A stretch of 64,000 nt of DNA from Rufibacter tibetensis (GCF_001310085.1 NZ_CP012643.1:4036001-4100000); one strand, 5' to 3'; positions 17,148-26,613 are shown, counted from the first letter of the stretch. The notes: generated by a model not told the origin, from the sequence alone. Translations and numbers: made by a program.

Positions 17148-17690
17148 CTAGTTCTTCTTACGTTTTGGTTTGTTGTATTCCATCAAAGCGCCTAAGAAGT
17201 CTTGTTCGTATACCTTCATGGCAGCCTTGTGGTCATCGCCCACTAAGCTTTTTACCACTTCCATTTCTAGCTTCTGTAGTTGTCCGTTACCTTTCTGTAC
17301 AAACTTGAGATAGCCCGAATGAGGAACCGGAGAGGAAGGTAGAAAACTATAGGCGTTTACTTTTCCTCTTACAACTTTGAACTACCAGCAACTATCTGTT
17401 GGCAAACCCACCGGAGACAAAATACCACTTCTTCCACTCTGTGTACAAAACGGGTATCTGCTGGGTAAACCCGCTTCATTCGTAGAGGGTCTCCTTTTGT
17501 GAAGGATTTATTTTCTGCTTCCAGATAACTGATGTTACGTTCATCAAACATGATTTTAGATTTCACCTCAGTAAGGGTGCTATCCTTTTGCATGACCCTG
17601 TATTTGCATTAGGATTATGGAGAACGGTACTTCCCTTTGCCATATTGACACGCATTAGGTTCATCTGCATTTGTTGGTGCATTTAATTTT
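17148..17690 (-). pseudogene. Decayed gene of unknown function
   Basis: Protein-like sequence continues over about 540 bases but in shifting frames. The 3' part (17148-17382) encodes FKVVRGKVNAYSFLPSS followed by HSGYLKFVQKGNGQLQKLEM and ends NKPKRKKN. Further upstream, another frame encodes MQKDSTLTEVKSKIMF to KRVYPADTRFVHRVEE (about 17440-17593), and a third short frame, KWYFVSGGFANR, bridges them but hits a stop. At least two frameshifts and internal stops separate these pieces, and upstream of 17593 stops occur before an NACQYGKGKYR piece. It looks like a secreted or cytoplasmic protein gene now inactivated. The family was not recognised. Confidence 0.6.
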
Positions 17691-18057
17691 GGCTTAATAA
17701 AGCATTTACTGCCTGCATGTTTTGCCCTTGCACAGGGGGTGTAATAATTCCGTTCGAAATGCTGATAGCAAAGGAAGAAATAAGTAAACTTTCCATCATA
17801 GACAGATAGCGTGTTGATGAAAGGAGGGAATCTGGATTTGTATTTCAGGATGTTGTTCGTCTTCTGATTTTTGTTTCAAACTACAATATTAGCTGAGTAG
17901 AGATGATCAAAATATTTGATTGTCTAAAAGGGGAGTGTTTTAATATATTGAATATCAGGCTTAATTAATTTTTGTGATTCTTTTAGTTCTATCAAAGCTT
18001 CTTTTTTCCTTTTAGCTCGTAAAAAGAGGAGAAAAACTTACATATTCCCCTCTTATT
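17691..18057. other. AT-rich intergenic region
   Basis: About 370 bases upstream of the two-module lipoprotein. A minus-strand frame stays open over roughly 17700-17870 but has no start codon or recognisable motif; it may be the 5' part of the decayed gene. No promoter consensus was identified with confidence. Confidence 0.5.
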
Positions 18058-18786
18058 ATGAAGCGTCTTTTACCTCTGGCCTATCTAAGTGTAGCCTCTT
18101 GCTTTTTGTTTTCCTGTGAAAGAGAAATAGTTGAACCTTCCTTGAACGCCACTTCTGTCTCAGAAGCTCGTTCAGGAGCCTGCACCAACTACTCTTACTA
18201 CAATAAGATGTCTGAAGCGGTTAAATTTGGGAGAGCAAGAGGTGAACTGATTTTAGTTGGTTTTGCTGAGGGAATGTCACTCCAAGCCCGGCAGCAGGTA
18301 TTAGGTAGATTTCCGCAGTTCCAAAGTGTAGAGGGTGAAATTGCCGTTGATTCTGGTATAATTACGGTGGTTAGGTTAGCTCCTGGGTCTGAATGCTCAG
18401 ACGTTGAAAAGCTACTGACAAGATTAGTAAAAGAGTCTTCTATTTCTTTTGCAAACCCATTTTTTGAATCAAACTCCACTGATCCTGAGGCACCCATCAC
18501 AGGTTTGTCAAACGAGATTTTAGTTTTTATTGAGGAGGGCTCCTTGGATAAACTGGAGCAATTGGTAGCCCAGACGAATACCAAAATAGTTGCTTCTTAT
18601 TCAGATGAAATACATGTGCTAAGTGTCGATAAGAATTCATCCGGAAGTATATTAAACATAACCACTCTACTCAACCAACAGGCATTTGTTTTGGGGGCAG
18701 AGCCTAACCTAGTATACAGTTTTCCTGCTACAGCCACTTCAGGAGGAGAGATAAATTTTCAAACGACCAAAACTAGAAGGAAGTAA
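18058..18786 (+). CDS. Lipoprotein with two protease-prodomain-like modules
   Basis: 242 residues, lipobox LFSC with Cys at residue 20. The mature part holds two consecutive modules of about 75 residues: the first starts GELILVGFAEGMS and ends SSISFANPFFES; the second starts NEILVFIEEGSLDKLEQLV and ends FVLGAEPNLVYSF. Each resembles the inhibitor-like N-terminal prodomain of subtilisin-type proteases (strand EILVxF, helix, strand, then an xxAxPNxxY end), yet no protease domain follows. It could act as a secreted protease inhibitor or chaperone; this is inference. A terminator follows. Confidence 0.75.
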   Translation: MKRLLPLAYLSVASCFLFSCEREIVEPSLNATSVSEARSGACTNYSYYNKMSEAVKFGRARGELILVGFAEGMSLQARQQVLGRFPQFQSVEGEIAVDSGIITVVRLAPGSECSDVEKLLTRLVKESSISFANPFFESNSTDPEAPITGLSNEILVFIEEGSLDKLEQLVAQTNTKIVASYSDEIHVLSVDKNSSGSILNITTLLNQQAFVLGAEPNLVYSFPATATSGGEINFQTTKTRRK

Positions 18787-18818
18787 TCACCTATAGTATT
18801 TTATAGACACATGTATAG

Positions 18819-18855
18819 AAGCCAACCCAACCACTTATGATGGTTAGGTTGGCTT
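18819..18855 (+). terminator. Intrinsic terminator after the two-module lipoprotein
   Basis: AAGCCAACCCAACCA and TGGTTAGGTTGGCTT form a 15-base stem with one mismatch, followed by a T-rich tract. Confidence 0.85.
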
Positions 18856-19164
18856 TGTTTTTTAAGGGTCTGGTTTGTTGAGGATTTTATTGAAATGGCT
18901 TGAAAACCATAATAGGCACAGTAAAGAAATCTGATTTTTGCCTTTGTCTGACTACCTAATCATTGCTAAAAATACTTTTCTCAGAAAACTTTTGACCTGA
19001 AAAGTACTGGGGAGATCAAAAGAAGAAAGCACAGTTTTCCCACAGGTTTTAAATTTTTTAGTAAGAAGTGTTGGCTTCTGGTATCTTTTTCAAAAAGCCG
19101 CCATTATTAGGTTCTTTGGTTAAACAAAACCGGCCTTCTGAGTAGGAAAAAATCCTTTTTTGGT

Positions 19165-19172
19165 TAACTTTG
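19165..19172 (+). promoter_or_regulatory. -7 element of dnaN promoter
   Basis: Exact TAACTTTG match, placing the transcript start near 19177 and the leader at about 33 bases. No convincing -33 TTTG. Confidence 0.55.
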
Positions 19173-19208
19173 CCCGGTAATCGACCTTACCCAAACAAAC
19201 TATATCGG

Positions 19209-20333
19209 ATGAAATTCATTGTATCTTCTACGGCGCTGCTGAAGCAGCTTACCAGCATCAACGGGGTAGTGGCCAACAACCCGGTGGTGCCGATTTTGGA
19301 GAACTTCTTGTTTGAGATCAACGACGGTGTCCTGACCATCACGGCTAGTGATTTAGAGACGTCCATGATCACGGAGATACATGTAGAGGCGCGGGAAAAT
19401 GGCCGTATTGCTGCTCCAGCCAGAATCCTGATAGATACCTTGAAGAACCTGCCGGACCAACCGGTAACCTTCACCATTGACGAGGAAACCTACACCATCG
19501 AGATCAGCTCTTCTAATGGCCGGTATAAATTGTCAGGGGAAAACGCTACTGATTTCCCAAGAGTACCAGTAGTACGGGGAGGCAATGCAATTGAGATACC
19601 GTCAAACGTTTTAGGTCGTGCCATCAACAAAACCATTTTTGCGGTTAGCAATGATGAGTTGCGCCCTGCCATGACGGGTATCTTCGTGCAGTTGAGCAGC
19701 GGTAACATCACGTTTGTGGCCACAGACGGGCACCGCCTGTTGCGCTACCGTCGTCAGGATGTGAGCAGTGAAAATGCCGCTTCCATCATTATCCCTAAAA
19801 AAGCCTTTAACCTACTTAAGTCTACGTTGCCAAGTGAGGCTACAGCAGTAAGAGTAGAGTTCAATACATCTAACGCGTTCTTTAGCTTTGATAACATCCG
19901 GATGATCTGCCGTCTGATTGATGAGCGTTATCCAGATTACGAGAACGTAATTCCTACTCAGAACCCCAATAAATTAGTGATAGACCGCTACGATTTCCTG
20001 AGCTCAGTGAAACGGATCTCTATCTATTCAAACAAGACCACACACCAGGTACGTCTGCGTATTACCGGTAGCGAACTTCAAATCTCTGCAGAGGATCTTG
20101 ATTTCTCTAACGAAGCGAATGAGCGCCTTACCTGCCAGTATGATGGGGAGGACATGGAAATTGGTTTCAACGCCAAGTTCCTGACCGAGATGTTAAGCAA
20201 CATTGACTCAGACGAGATCTCCCTTGAACTGTCCACGCCCAACCGTGCTGGTTTATTGATGCCTTCTACTAATGACGAAGATGAAAGCATCCTGATGCTG
20301 GTAATGCCAGTAATGCTGAACAACTACGTATAA
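19209..20333 (+). CDS. dnaN: DNA polymerase III sliding clamp (beta subunit)
   Basis: 374 residues from MKFIVSSTALLKQL; an upstream in-frame TTG would overlap the promoter. The three-domain clamp pattern is complete, with FVATDGHRLLRYR, RMICRLIDERYPDYENVIP and the C-terminal MLVMPVMLNNYV (usual clamp end MPxR replaced by MPVML, as in Bacteroidota). It encircles DNA and tethers the polymerase. dnaA is not nearby, which is usual in this phylum. It is a single-gene unit with its own promoter and terminator. Confidence 0.97.
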   Translation: MKFIVSSTALLKQLTSINGVVANNPVVPILENFLFEINDGVLTITASDLETSMITEIHVEARENGRIAAPARILIDTLKNLPDQPVTFTIDEETYTIEISSSNGRYKLSGENATDFPRVPVVRGGNAIEIPSNVLGRAINKTIFAVSNDELRPAMTGIFVQLSSGNITFVATDGHRLLRYRRQDVSSENAASIIIPKKAFNLLKSTLPSEATAVRVEFNTSNAFFSFDNIRMICRLIDERYPDYENVIPTQNPNKLVIDRYDFLSSVKRISIYSNKTTHQVRLRITGSELQISAEDLDFSNEANERLTCQYDGEDMEIGFNAKFLTEMLSNIDSDEISLELSTPNRAGLLMPSTNDEDESILMLVMPVMLNNYV

Positions 20334-20352
20334 GCTATTTATAGTACATTTA

Positions 20353-20390
20353 AAAAGCCCTGGATGGAGTTTAATCCAGCCAGGGCTTTT
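20353..20390 (+). terminator. Intrinsic terminator after dnaN
   Basis: AAAAGCCCTGGAT and ATCCAGCCAGGGCTTTT pair over the full length except one bulged base, starting 19 bases after the stop. Confidence 0.87.
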
Positions 20391-20582
20391 GTTTAACTGT
20401 AGCACCAATTAGTTTAAAGGAGATTTCAAAGGTATGTGAACCACATCATTTAGGTACCGGTTTACTGAGGGATTTACTAAGGTATATCAAGCTTTTAACC
20501 TGTTTTGATCAAATTAGCTGTAAAATAGGAGAGAGGTTCATGATTGAGGGTGTATCTATCCGCAGAACTCCGAAAAACGTTT

Positions 20583-20590
20583 TACCTTTG
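20583..20590 (+). promoter_or_regulatory. -7 element of gldC promoter
   Basis: Exact TACCTTTG match about 45 bases before the gldC ATG; the transcript would begin near 20595. Confidence 0.6.
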
Positions 20591-20634
20591 TGCTTTGAAC
20601 AGAAACGCCATAGGCGTAAAAGCCCTTGAAACAG

Positions 20635-20988
20635 ATGAAAAAATCAGAAATACACTTCAGCATTGCTTTGGATGACCAACGCGTGCCGGAGGCCATCAGT
20701 TGGACCGCTACCGATGCTGGTACCGATATTCACTTTGCCAAAGCCATCAATATTGCCCTGTGGGACCGCAATGATTCTGGTACCATGAAGATAGACCTTT
20801 GGACCAAAGACATGCCTGTTGATGAAATGAAGTATTTCTACATTGACACCATTGGAGCCATGGCCCAAAGCCTTGAAACTGCTACCAATGATAAGCTAAT
20901 GGCTGAAAAAATGAGAAGCCTTTGCCAGGAGCTGATGCAGCACGTAGAAGAGCAGCAAAAGCGTAACACTGCGCAAAACCCTCAGTAA
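20635..20988 (+). CDS. gldC: Gliding motility protein GldC
   Basis: 117 residues from the ATG at 20635; a TTG nine bases earlier is less likely. The sequence (SEIHFSIALDDQRVPEAISW, then ALWDRNDSGTMKIDLWTKDM and DEMKYFYIDTIG) is that of GldC, a small cytoplasmic protein conserved across Bacteroidota, also in non-gliding species. In Flavobacterium johnsoniae gldC mutants glide poorly; the molecular role is unknown. It ends in a glutamine-rich helix. Convergent with the LTXXQ-type gene across a shared terminator. Confidence 0.93.
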   Translation: MKKSEIHFSIALDDQRVPEAISWTATDAGTDIHFAKAINIALWDRNDSGTMKIDLWTKDMPVDEMKYFYIDTIGAMAQSLETATNDKLMAEKMRSLCQELMQHVEEQQKRNTAQNPQ

Positions 20989-20993
20989 CCTAA

Positions 20994-21049
20994 ATATCCG
21001 CTAATGAAAAAAGCCGCTCCTAGAAGCGGCTTTTTTCATTAGCGGATAT
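20994..21049. terminator. Bidirectional terminator, 25-base perfect arms
   Basis: ATATCCGCTAATGAAAAAAG starts one arm and CTTTTTTCATTAGCGGATAT ends the other; the full 25-base arms are perfectly complementary around CCTAGA. A- and T-runs inside the stem allow termination in both directions for the convergent gldC and downstream gene. Confidence 0.92.
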
Positions 21050-21062
21050 GACTAGCTAAAGA

Positions 21063-21542
21063 TTAGTTTTTAGCTGAAGTTTCTTTGATAATGGCTGGTT
21101 GGGTTTGAGGGAAAGTCCGTTTGGCATCGGTTTTATCCTGCGCCACCAATGTTTTGGCCACTCTTCCGTTTTCTTTCTGCAGTTGCAAAGCATATTGACG
21201 GTCATAGCTGTTAAAGGCTTTACGCGCGCTGTAGTATTGTGAATACTGAGCGGTACTTAAAAGGCCTTCTAATTCTATGTCACGCTCTTTACAAACCCCG
21301 TTGATACATTTTTCCAGCTCAGTAGGGTTGTTTGAGAATTTGTTTTCAAACTCAACCATTTTCTGAGCATTCTTCAGGTTGATCTCACGCAGTTTTCTGG
21401 ACTGAAAGTTGTTCAACTGCAACTCACGGATCATTTTATCTGAAAGGTTCTTGGCACGTTGTTCAGCTGTTCCTCCACTTTGTGCAAAGGAGGTGATGCT
21501 TACTAGGAGAACAAGGGCTAAGGTATACACAAATCTTTTCAT
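21063..21542 (-). CDS. Periplasmic LTXXQ/Spy-like protein
   Basis: 159 residues with a Sec signal peptide (MKRFVYTLALVLLVSITSFAQ, cleavage near residue 21). The mature part is helical: RAKNLSDKMIRELQLNNFQSR, then KLREINLKNAQKMVEFENKF and YSQYYSARKAF, reminiscent of small Spy/CpxP-related or LTXXQ chaperone-like proteins (LQLNNFQSRKL as the variant motif). It probably works in the periplasm on folding or metal stress, though this is inference from weak similarity. Common in Bacteroidota, usually near unrelated genes. It shares a terminator with gldC. Confidence 0.7.
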   Translation of the reverse strand: MKRFVYTLALVLLVSITSFAQSGGTAEQRAKNLSDKMIRELQLNNFQSRKLREINLKNAQKMVEFENKFSNNPTELEKCINGVCKERDIELEGLLSTAQYSQYYSARKAFNSYDRQYALQLQKENGRVAKTLVAQDKTDAKRTFPQTQPAIIKETSAKN

Positions 21543-21762
21543 GGTCGTTCAGTTTTGAGAGTTATTACACAATTCCTGTGCCATCTTTTTTAGAACAAAA
21601 CCGACAGCAAAAAAGTTGGCTTCCTGTAAAAATGAACGTGCTACCCGGCCGTTTGTTTCCTTATAAACCTTATTTAACTGCTTGAAAATAAAGTTCTTTG
21701 TCTATTGCAAGGTAAAAGTTGGTTTTATGCAATTACTTAAACCAAGAGGTGAAATGGACAAT

Positions 21763-22299
21763 CTAGAACTTGTTCTTCCACATCATGGACTCCACGGGGT
21801 ACACTGAGCGTTGATTGTATTTGGCGTTGCTTTTTTGGTTGTAGTAGTTCTCAATGCCTCCGTTTACCACAAAGTAAATCAGCTGCCCAATGGGCATGTT
21901 ATGGTACACGCGTACTTTCTGGCTCACTGATATTTCTAAGGTCCAATGGTTACAGAACCCCACATCCCCTTTACCAGCGGTAGCGTGAATGTCAATGCCC
22001 AAACGACCTACACTTGATTTTCCTTCTAAGAAGGGCACATGCGCGTGGGTTTCAGTATACTCCTCTGTTACGCCAAGGTACAAGCGGCCGGGTTCCAGGA
22101 TGTAGCCTTCCTCCGGTATCTCAAATACCTCTATCTGGTTGTGCTTGCGGGCATCCAGCACCTCGTCTTTGTAAGAGGCCAGGTATTTGCCTAAATGGAC
22201 GTCATAGGAGTTGGTACCCAGGCAGGTGCGGTCATAAGGTTCAATCAGAATAGTGCCTTTTTCTATCTCTTCCAGAATCTGACGGTCGGTGAGGATCAT
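21763..22299 (-). CDS. dcd: dCTP deaminase
   Basis: 178 residues from MILTDRQILEEIEKGTI; this matches the family length, and an alternative start 10 codons upstream is rejected. Conserved blocks GTNSYDVHLG and EGKSSVGRLGIDIHATAGKG contain the nucleotide-binding Ser-Ser and Arg residues. It deaminates dCTP to dUTP (or to dUMP in bifunctional members, which cannot be distinguished here), supplying dTTP synthesis. No operon partner is evident. Confidence 0.95.
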   Translation of the reverse strand: MILTDRQILEEIEKGTILIEPYDRTCLGTNSYDVHLGKYLASYKDEVLDARKHNQIEVFEIPEEGYILEPGRLYLGVTEEYTETHAHVPFLEGKSSVGRLGIDIHATAGKGDVGFCNHWTLEISVSQKVRVYHNMPIGQLIYFVVNGGIENYYNQKSNAKYNQRSVYPVESMMWKNKF

Positions 22300-22507
22300 G
22301 CGGGTTGTGAGCTTAAATTCAAGCTGCAAGGTACACGTAAAATCCGGTTCTTGCCATGGCTGGAGAAGGGGAGAAGCGTTTTGAAGCCAGATCCTTTAAA
22401 ATAAGCTCAAAACCCCCGGCACTTCTTCTAAATGGAGGTTAGTACAGGGCGTTTTAAAAAGGACGTACTCTGAAGTTATGGCACTCTGTGCTTATGAAAA
22501 GGTAGCA

Positions 22508-23497
22508 CTACTTCCGCTTGGATTGATTTTTCTTTATAGGTTGAGAAGCGTACTTCCTGATCAACTCGCGGCTTTTAATGCCAGAGGGTTTTAAATCAGA
22601 GTTTTTCCACTGGCCAGTGGAAGAGGCAGAAGGAAGCAGCACCGAACAGGTCTCGTTCTTGTCTGACACCGACCAGGTCACCCAACTTATTTTATTTTTC
22701 TCCGCCCAATCAATCCATTTCTGCCATTCCTCTTCATTCAAAGGTCCGTCACCCGTGGCTTCCATCCCCGCCGATTCTGAAATAAAAAGTGGAAGGCCTT
22801 TGCTGAGGGCGTAATCTCCCCGGTTCCTAAGTTCCTGTTTGTGGGTGGCAGCGTAAAAATGCAGCGTGTACATTACGTTTGTGACTCCTTGTAGAGGATC
22901 ATCGGCGGCGAGGTGCACGTCCTGGTCCCAATGCGGGGTTCCTACCAAGATGATGTTGTCTGGGTCAATGGCCCTAATGGTCTTGATGAGTTCCTCTGAA
23001 TAAGCTTTGACCTCTGGCCAGGTTTCCTCATCGGGTTCGTTGAAGATCTCATAGATCACGTGCGGGTTCTTGCCGTAGGTTTGGGCCATTTCGGTGAAGA
23101 AGGCTTTGGCCTCTGGCAGGTTGATGTTATGGCTGTGCCAGTCAATGATCACGTAAATGTTTTCTTTGATGGCACCGTTTACCACGGCTCTAACTTTTTC
23201 TTTAGACCATTCAGGCTTTTGCTTGTACCCGTTATTGGGCTCAATGCCCATGGCTGCCCTAACAACGTTTATCTTCCAGTCTTTTTTCAACCAACTAACT
23301 GTCTCTGGGGTGTAGAAGCGAGGCCAGAAATTGTGCCAGCCAAAGCTCATGCCTCTCAGTACCACTGGCTGACCTGCTTTGTTTACCAATTGTGTCCCTT
23401 CAACGCGTAAAGCCCCATGTTCTTTTACCGCTTGTCCGGATGCTACATAACTACTTCCCACCAGTAAAAGGGCCGGAATAATCTTCTTGAGCGACAT
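22508..23497 (-). CDS. GH5 family glycosidase (endoglucanase-like)
   Basis: 329 residues from MSLKKIIPAL with a Sec signal (AALxxSYVASGQ). GH5 catalytic residues are visible: acid/base Glu154 in YEIFNEPDEE and nucleophile Glu241 in LFISESAGME; R80 in INVVRAAMG and HFYAATHK also fit subfamily 2-type cellulases. It probably hydrolyses beta-1,4-glucan or related polysaccharide outside the cytoplasm. No carbohydrate-binding module or T9SS tail. A basic C-terminal tail (KKNQSKRK) is unusual. The nearby GIY-YIG gene and esterase run in the same direction. Confidence 0.92.
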   Translation of the reverse strand: MSLKKIIPALLLVGSSYVASGQAVKEHGALRVEGTQLVNKAGQPVVLRGMSFGWHNFWPRFYTPETVSWLKKDWKINVVRAAMGIEPNNGYKQKPEWSKEKVRAVVNGAIKENIYVIIDWHSHNINLPEAKAFFTEMAQTYGKNPHVIYEIFNEPDEETWPEVKAYSEELIKTIRAIDPDNIILVGTPHWDQDVHLAADDPLQGVTNVMYTLHFYAATHKQELRNRGDYALSKGLPLFISESAGMEATGDGPLNEEEWQKWIDWAEKNKISWVTWSVSDKNETCSVLLPSASSTGQWKNSDLKPSGIKSRELIRKYASQPIKKNQSKRK

Positions 23498-23642
23498 AGT
23501 TTTGTATGTGATGAACTTCAAAGAAAATGAATTAAAGAAGGCAGGGCATAACACTTCTTTAGCATTTCTTAGTCTTTAAAAGAAACTCAGCGCTTCAATC
23601 AACCAAACAGAAAATAGAAAGGAATAACAGCTTTTGCTTTAG

Positions 23643-23664
23643 GCCTGTTTTCTTATAAACAGGC
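23643..23664. repeat. Palindrome of the GGCCTGTTTT family
   Basis: GCCTGTTT, 6-base spacer, AAACAGGC: perfect 8-base arms, between the GH5 gene and the GIY-YIG gene (downstream of the latter on its strand). Confidence 0.7.
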
Positions 23665-23681
23665 ATGAAACAGAATTAACC

Positions 23682-24002
<321 letters not shown>

Positions 24003-25985
24003 TTATTGTTCAGCTGTGGCGTTCCATTTATCTGTGCGGAAGGGGATAGCTGGTAGGCCGTCTTTATTGATGAGGTTGCAATCAGGATTATCGGCCCAGG
24101 CATAGCGTACCGCCACCGGGTTCTTTACCTTCTCAGAACTGACAAGTACCTTGTTCCCCTCTATGACTGCCGTTGCCCAGTAAAACTTATGGTCAGGACC
24201 AGCAATGGCAAATCCTTTTAGAGGTTCATTCCCATTGGCCGCTAACCCTGCGCCAGTCTGGGAGAACTGGACTTTAATCTTATCGTCTTCAATTTCATAG
24301 CTTTGGTACATAGGGCCAGAGGCCTGCACGGGCTTGTGGTAGACCAGGTTTTTGGCCACCAGGGCAAGCCTTCTGCCCACTTCCTGCTTGTTCTGCGGGT
24401 GAATGTTGTCAGCTTCCCCAATGTCAATGATGCTGGCCATTCCGGTATTGGGTTGGGCTAGTGCCATGGTCTGTGTTTCGCGGAGGGTTGCCCAATCGCT
24501 TTCTGAGGGTTCGGGCTTCACCTTCATGTAGTTGGCCAGTTGTACAAACAGGAAGGGCAAGTAACCCTGCTGCCACCTAATACGCCAATCACTAATCATC
24601 ATCGGAAACAAGGTGCGGTAATCCAGCGGAGCGGAAACATTGTCTTCCCCCTGGTACCAGATGAACCCCTTGATCCCGAAGGGGACAATGGGGTTGATCA
24701 TGGCGTTGAACAGAAAGGTAGGGGATCGGTGGTAGTTCTGGATTTTAGGGATGGTGGGTTCCAGGTCTATCCGGTATTTCCAAGGCCCGGTCAAGTTTAT
24801 TTTGAAGGTGCCGTCTGTAAGAAACATTTCTTCAGCCGGAGGGTTGAAGCCACCGCCTCCCCATAGAAATGCCATCCGGACGGCGATTACGTTTTCGCCT
24901 TGCTTCACAAATCTGGCCGGAATGCGGTACTGGTGCTTGAAATTAGCGTTCCATACATTCTTTGCAATCTCCTGGCCGTTGACGTACAAAGAGTAATTCA
25001 TCTCAGGGTGTCCAAGGTCAAGAGTCAATTCCTTCCCGATCATGTTCTGCGGAATGGTTATTTTCTTCCGCAACCACACCATTCCTTCATACCCCGCCAT
25101 GTTCATGTCTTTGAGGGTAGCGGGCATCACTACCTCCGGCCACTTTGAATCATTAAACCTCCGGTTAGGGATGGTCTTAGCTGTTTTGTTTTTGGGGTTG
25201 TAAACGATGTCCCAGAAGCGAACCAGATCCAGGCTATCCTGAATGAAATGCTTTTCAGATATAGAATCGTTGAGCAAAATTCTGTTGTGGGAGATGGGGG
25301 AGGAAAGCAATTGTTCCCGGCTGGTCCAGGCTTCAACAGGGGTGCCGCCCCAGGTTGCCTGCACTATGCCAATTGGTACCTTGAGGTCAAGGTGCAGATC
25401 TCTGGCAAAGAAGTAAGCCACCGCCGAAGCAGTCTTCACCCCAGCCGAGTCTAGCGGTATCCAGGACCCGCCAAGTACATCTTGCTGTACTTTCGTCTTT
25501 TTATCATGGGGAACATTGAATAAGCGAATGGCGGGGTAATTGGCATTCTTTATCTCAGTTTCTGCATTCATGGATTGCTGTACCTGCCATTCCATGTTAG
25601 ATTGCCCCGAGGCCAGCCACACATCCCCAATCAGCACATTGTTGAACGTGATGACGGGTTTAGTTTGGCTTCCTTCATACACCTTCATGACGTGCGGACC
25701 ACCGGCCTGCATCCGGGGCATTCGTAGTATCCATTTCCCATCTTGTCCGGGCGCCGCCTTTACTCTATTTCCGCCTAATTCAACCGTGATCTCCCCCGTA
25801 GCAGTGGAAGTACCCCAAACCGGAATATCAATTTCCCTCTGCAGGACCATGTTGTCACTGAATACCTTTGGTAACCTCACTTGCCCCATCACGAGAGTAT
25901 GAGCAGCCATTAAAATGATTGTGAAGGCTGTTCTCAGTAATTGGTGGTTGTATGATCCTCCAGCTTTACTCTTTTCTATATTCAT
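24003..25985 (-). CDS. Sialate O-acetylesterase family protein
   Basis: 660 residues from MNIEKSKAGG with an uncleaved-looking basic start followed by a signal helix (TIILMAAHTLVMGQ). The SGNH-type nucleophile is Ser129 in ASGQSNMEWQVQ, and the Asp-His pair is in EADNIHPQNKQ. A jelly-roll insert with LDLGHPEMNYSLYVNGQ lies between the two halves of the hydrolase. These enzymes remove O-acetyl groups from sialic acids, and in several Bacteroidota from xylan. Beside the GH5 gene, and with a GH8 enzyme in the same window, acetyl-xylan is a plausible substrate. Secreted. Confidence 0.92.
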   Translation of the reverse strand: MNIEKSKAGGSYNHQLLRTAFTIILMAAHTLVMGQVRLPKVFSDNMVLQREIDIPVWGTSTATGEITVELGGNRVKAAPGQDGKWILRMPRMQAGGPHVMKVYEGSQTKPVITFNNVLIGDVWLASGQSNMEWQVQQSMNAETEIKNANYPAIRLFNVPHDKKTKVQQDVLGGSWIPLDSAGVKTASAVAYFFARDLHLDLKVPIGIVQATWGGTPVEAWTSREQLLSSPISHNRILLNDSISEKHFIQDSLDLVRFWDIVYNPKNKTAKTIPNRRFNDSKWPEVVMPATLKDMNMAGYEGMVWLRKKITIPQNMIGKELTLDLGHPEMNYSLYVNGQEIAKNVWNANFKHQYRIPARFVKQGENVIAVRMAFLWGGGGFNPPAEEMFLTDGTFKINLTGPWKYRIDLEPTIPKIQNYHRSPTFLFNAMINPIVPFGIKGFIWYQGEDNVSAPLDYRTLFPMMISDWRIRWQQGYLPFLFVQLANYMKVKPEPSESDWATLRETQTMALAQPNTGMASIIDIGEADNIHPQNKQEVGRRLALVAKNLVYHKPVQASGPMYQSYEIEDDKIKVQFSQTGAGLAANGNEPLKGFAIAGPDHKFYWATAVIEGNKVLVSSEKVKNPVAVRYAWADNPDCNLINKDGLPAIPFRTDKWNATAEQ

Positions 25986-26087
25986 TATGTGATTTAATGC
26001 GAAACAATAGACCTGCTTGAATACTAAAGCTTTGGCCATTCAATTGCCAGTTATACTTTAAATGGTAACATCAGCTGTAGAGTTGGT

Positions 26088-26489
26088 CTATAGCAAATCC
26101 AGCATTTCTTTTTCAATGCGTTTGGGGCGCATGGATTGGGCATCTATTAAGCACCAGGTGGTTTTAGCCGCAGCTAACAGTTCCTGAGTACCGGCCCGGT
26201 ACAAACTTACGAAGCGCTCAAACTTGGCGCCTTGGTGCTCGCCCACCCAGGTATACCCTGTAATGGTGTCTTCCTGAAAAGCGGGTTTATGAAAATCTAT
26301 TTCGTGCCGAAGTACCACCCACAGATACTTCTCCTGCATTTGAGGCGGGGCTACGTGTTCCCAATGCGCCGTAGAAACCTCCTGCACCCACCGCACATAC
26401 ACTACGTTGTTCACGTGGCCCAATGCATCAATGTCGGCCTCAGACACTTTGATGTCTATGTTGAATTTATGCAGATGTTCTTTTGCCAT
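26088..26489 (-). CDS. Acyl-CoA thioesterase (hotdog fold, YbgC-like)
   Basis: 133 residues from MAKEHLHKF; the start 12 codons upstream is not favoured because the promoter lies at 26523-26530. EADIDALGHVNNVVYVRW contains the catalytic Asp of 4-hydroxybenzoyl-CoA thioesterase-type enzymes. Acts on acyl-CoA esters in the cytoplasm; substrate unknown. It runs with its neighbours on the minus strand but has its own promoter. Confidence 0.9.
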   Translation of the reverse strand: MAKEHLHKFNIDIKVSEADIDALGHVNNVVYVRWVQEVSTAHWEHVAPPQMQEKYLWVVLRHEIDFHKPAFQEDTITGYTWVGEHQGAKFERFVSLYRAGTQELLAAAKTTWCLIDAQSMRPKRIEKEMLDLL

Positions 26490-26522
26490 AGCTATTGAGG
26501 GGATAGTGAGAAACCTATAAAT

Positions 26523-26530
26523 CAAATATA
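26523..26530 (-). promoter_or_regulatory. -7 element of the YbgC-like gene promoter
   Basis: CAAATATA on the plus strand, i.e. TATATTTG read on the minus strand, an exact consensus. It sits 34 bases before the ATG at 26489. Confidence 0.6.
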
Positions 26531-26613
26531 GATTTCCTTTGGCATACTTTTAAAGAAAACGGCCCAAAAGCCTTTTCAGATGATTCCTTTAAGAAGATCA
26601 CAAAAGAAAGAAC

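Larger units (their letters stand above)
18787..19208. other. Spacer upstream of dnaN
   Basis: 422 bases holding the terminator of the two-module lipoprotein and the dnaN promoter. No small gene or DnaA-box cluster was seen, so there is no sign that the origin lies here. Confidence 0.6.

Noticed and set aside
19165-19208. Replication origin next to dnaN
   Set aside because: No dnaA gene and no cluster of DnaA boxes; in this phylum dnaN is often remote from the origin.
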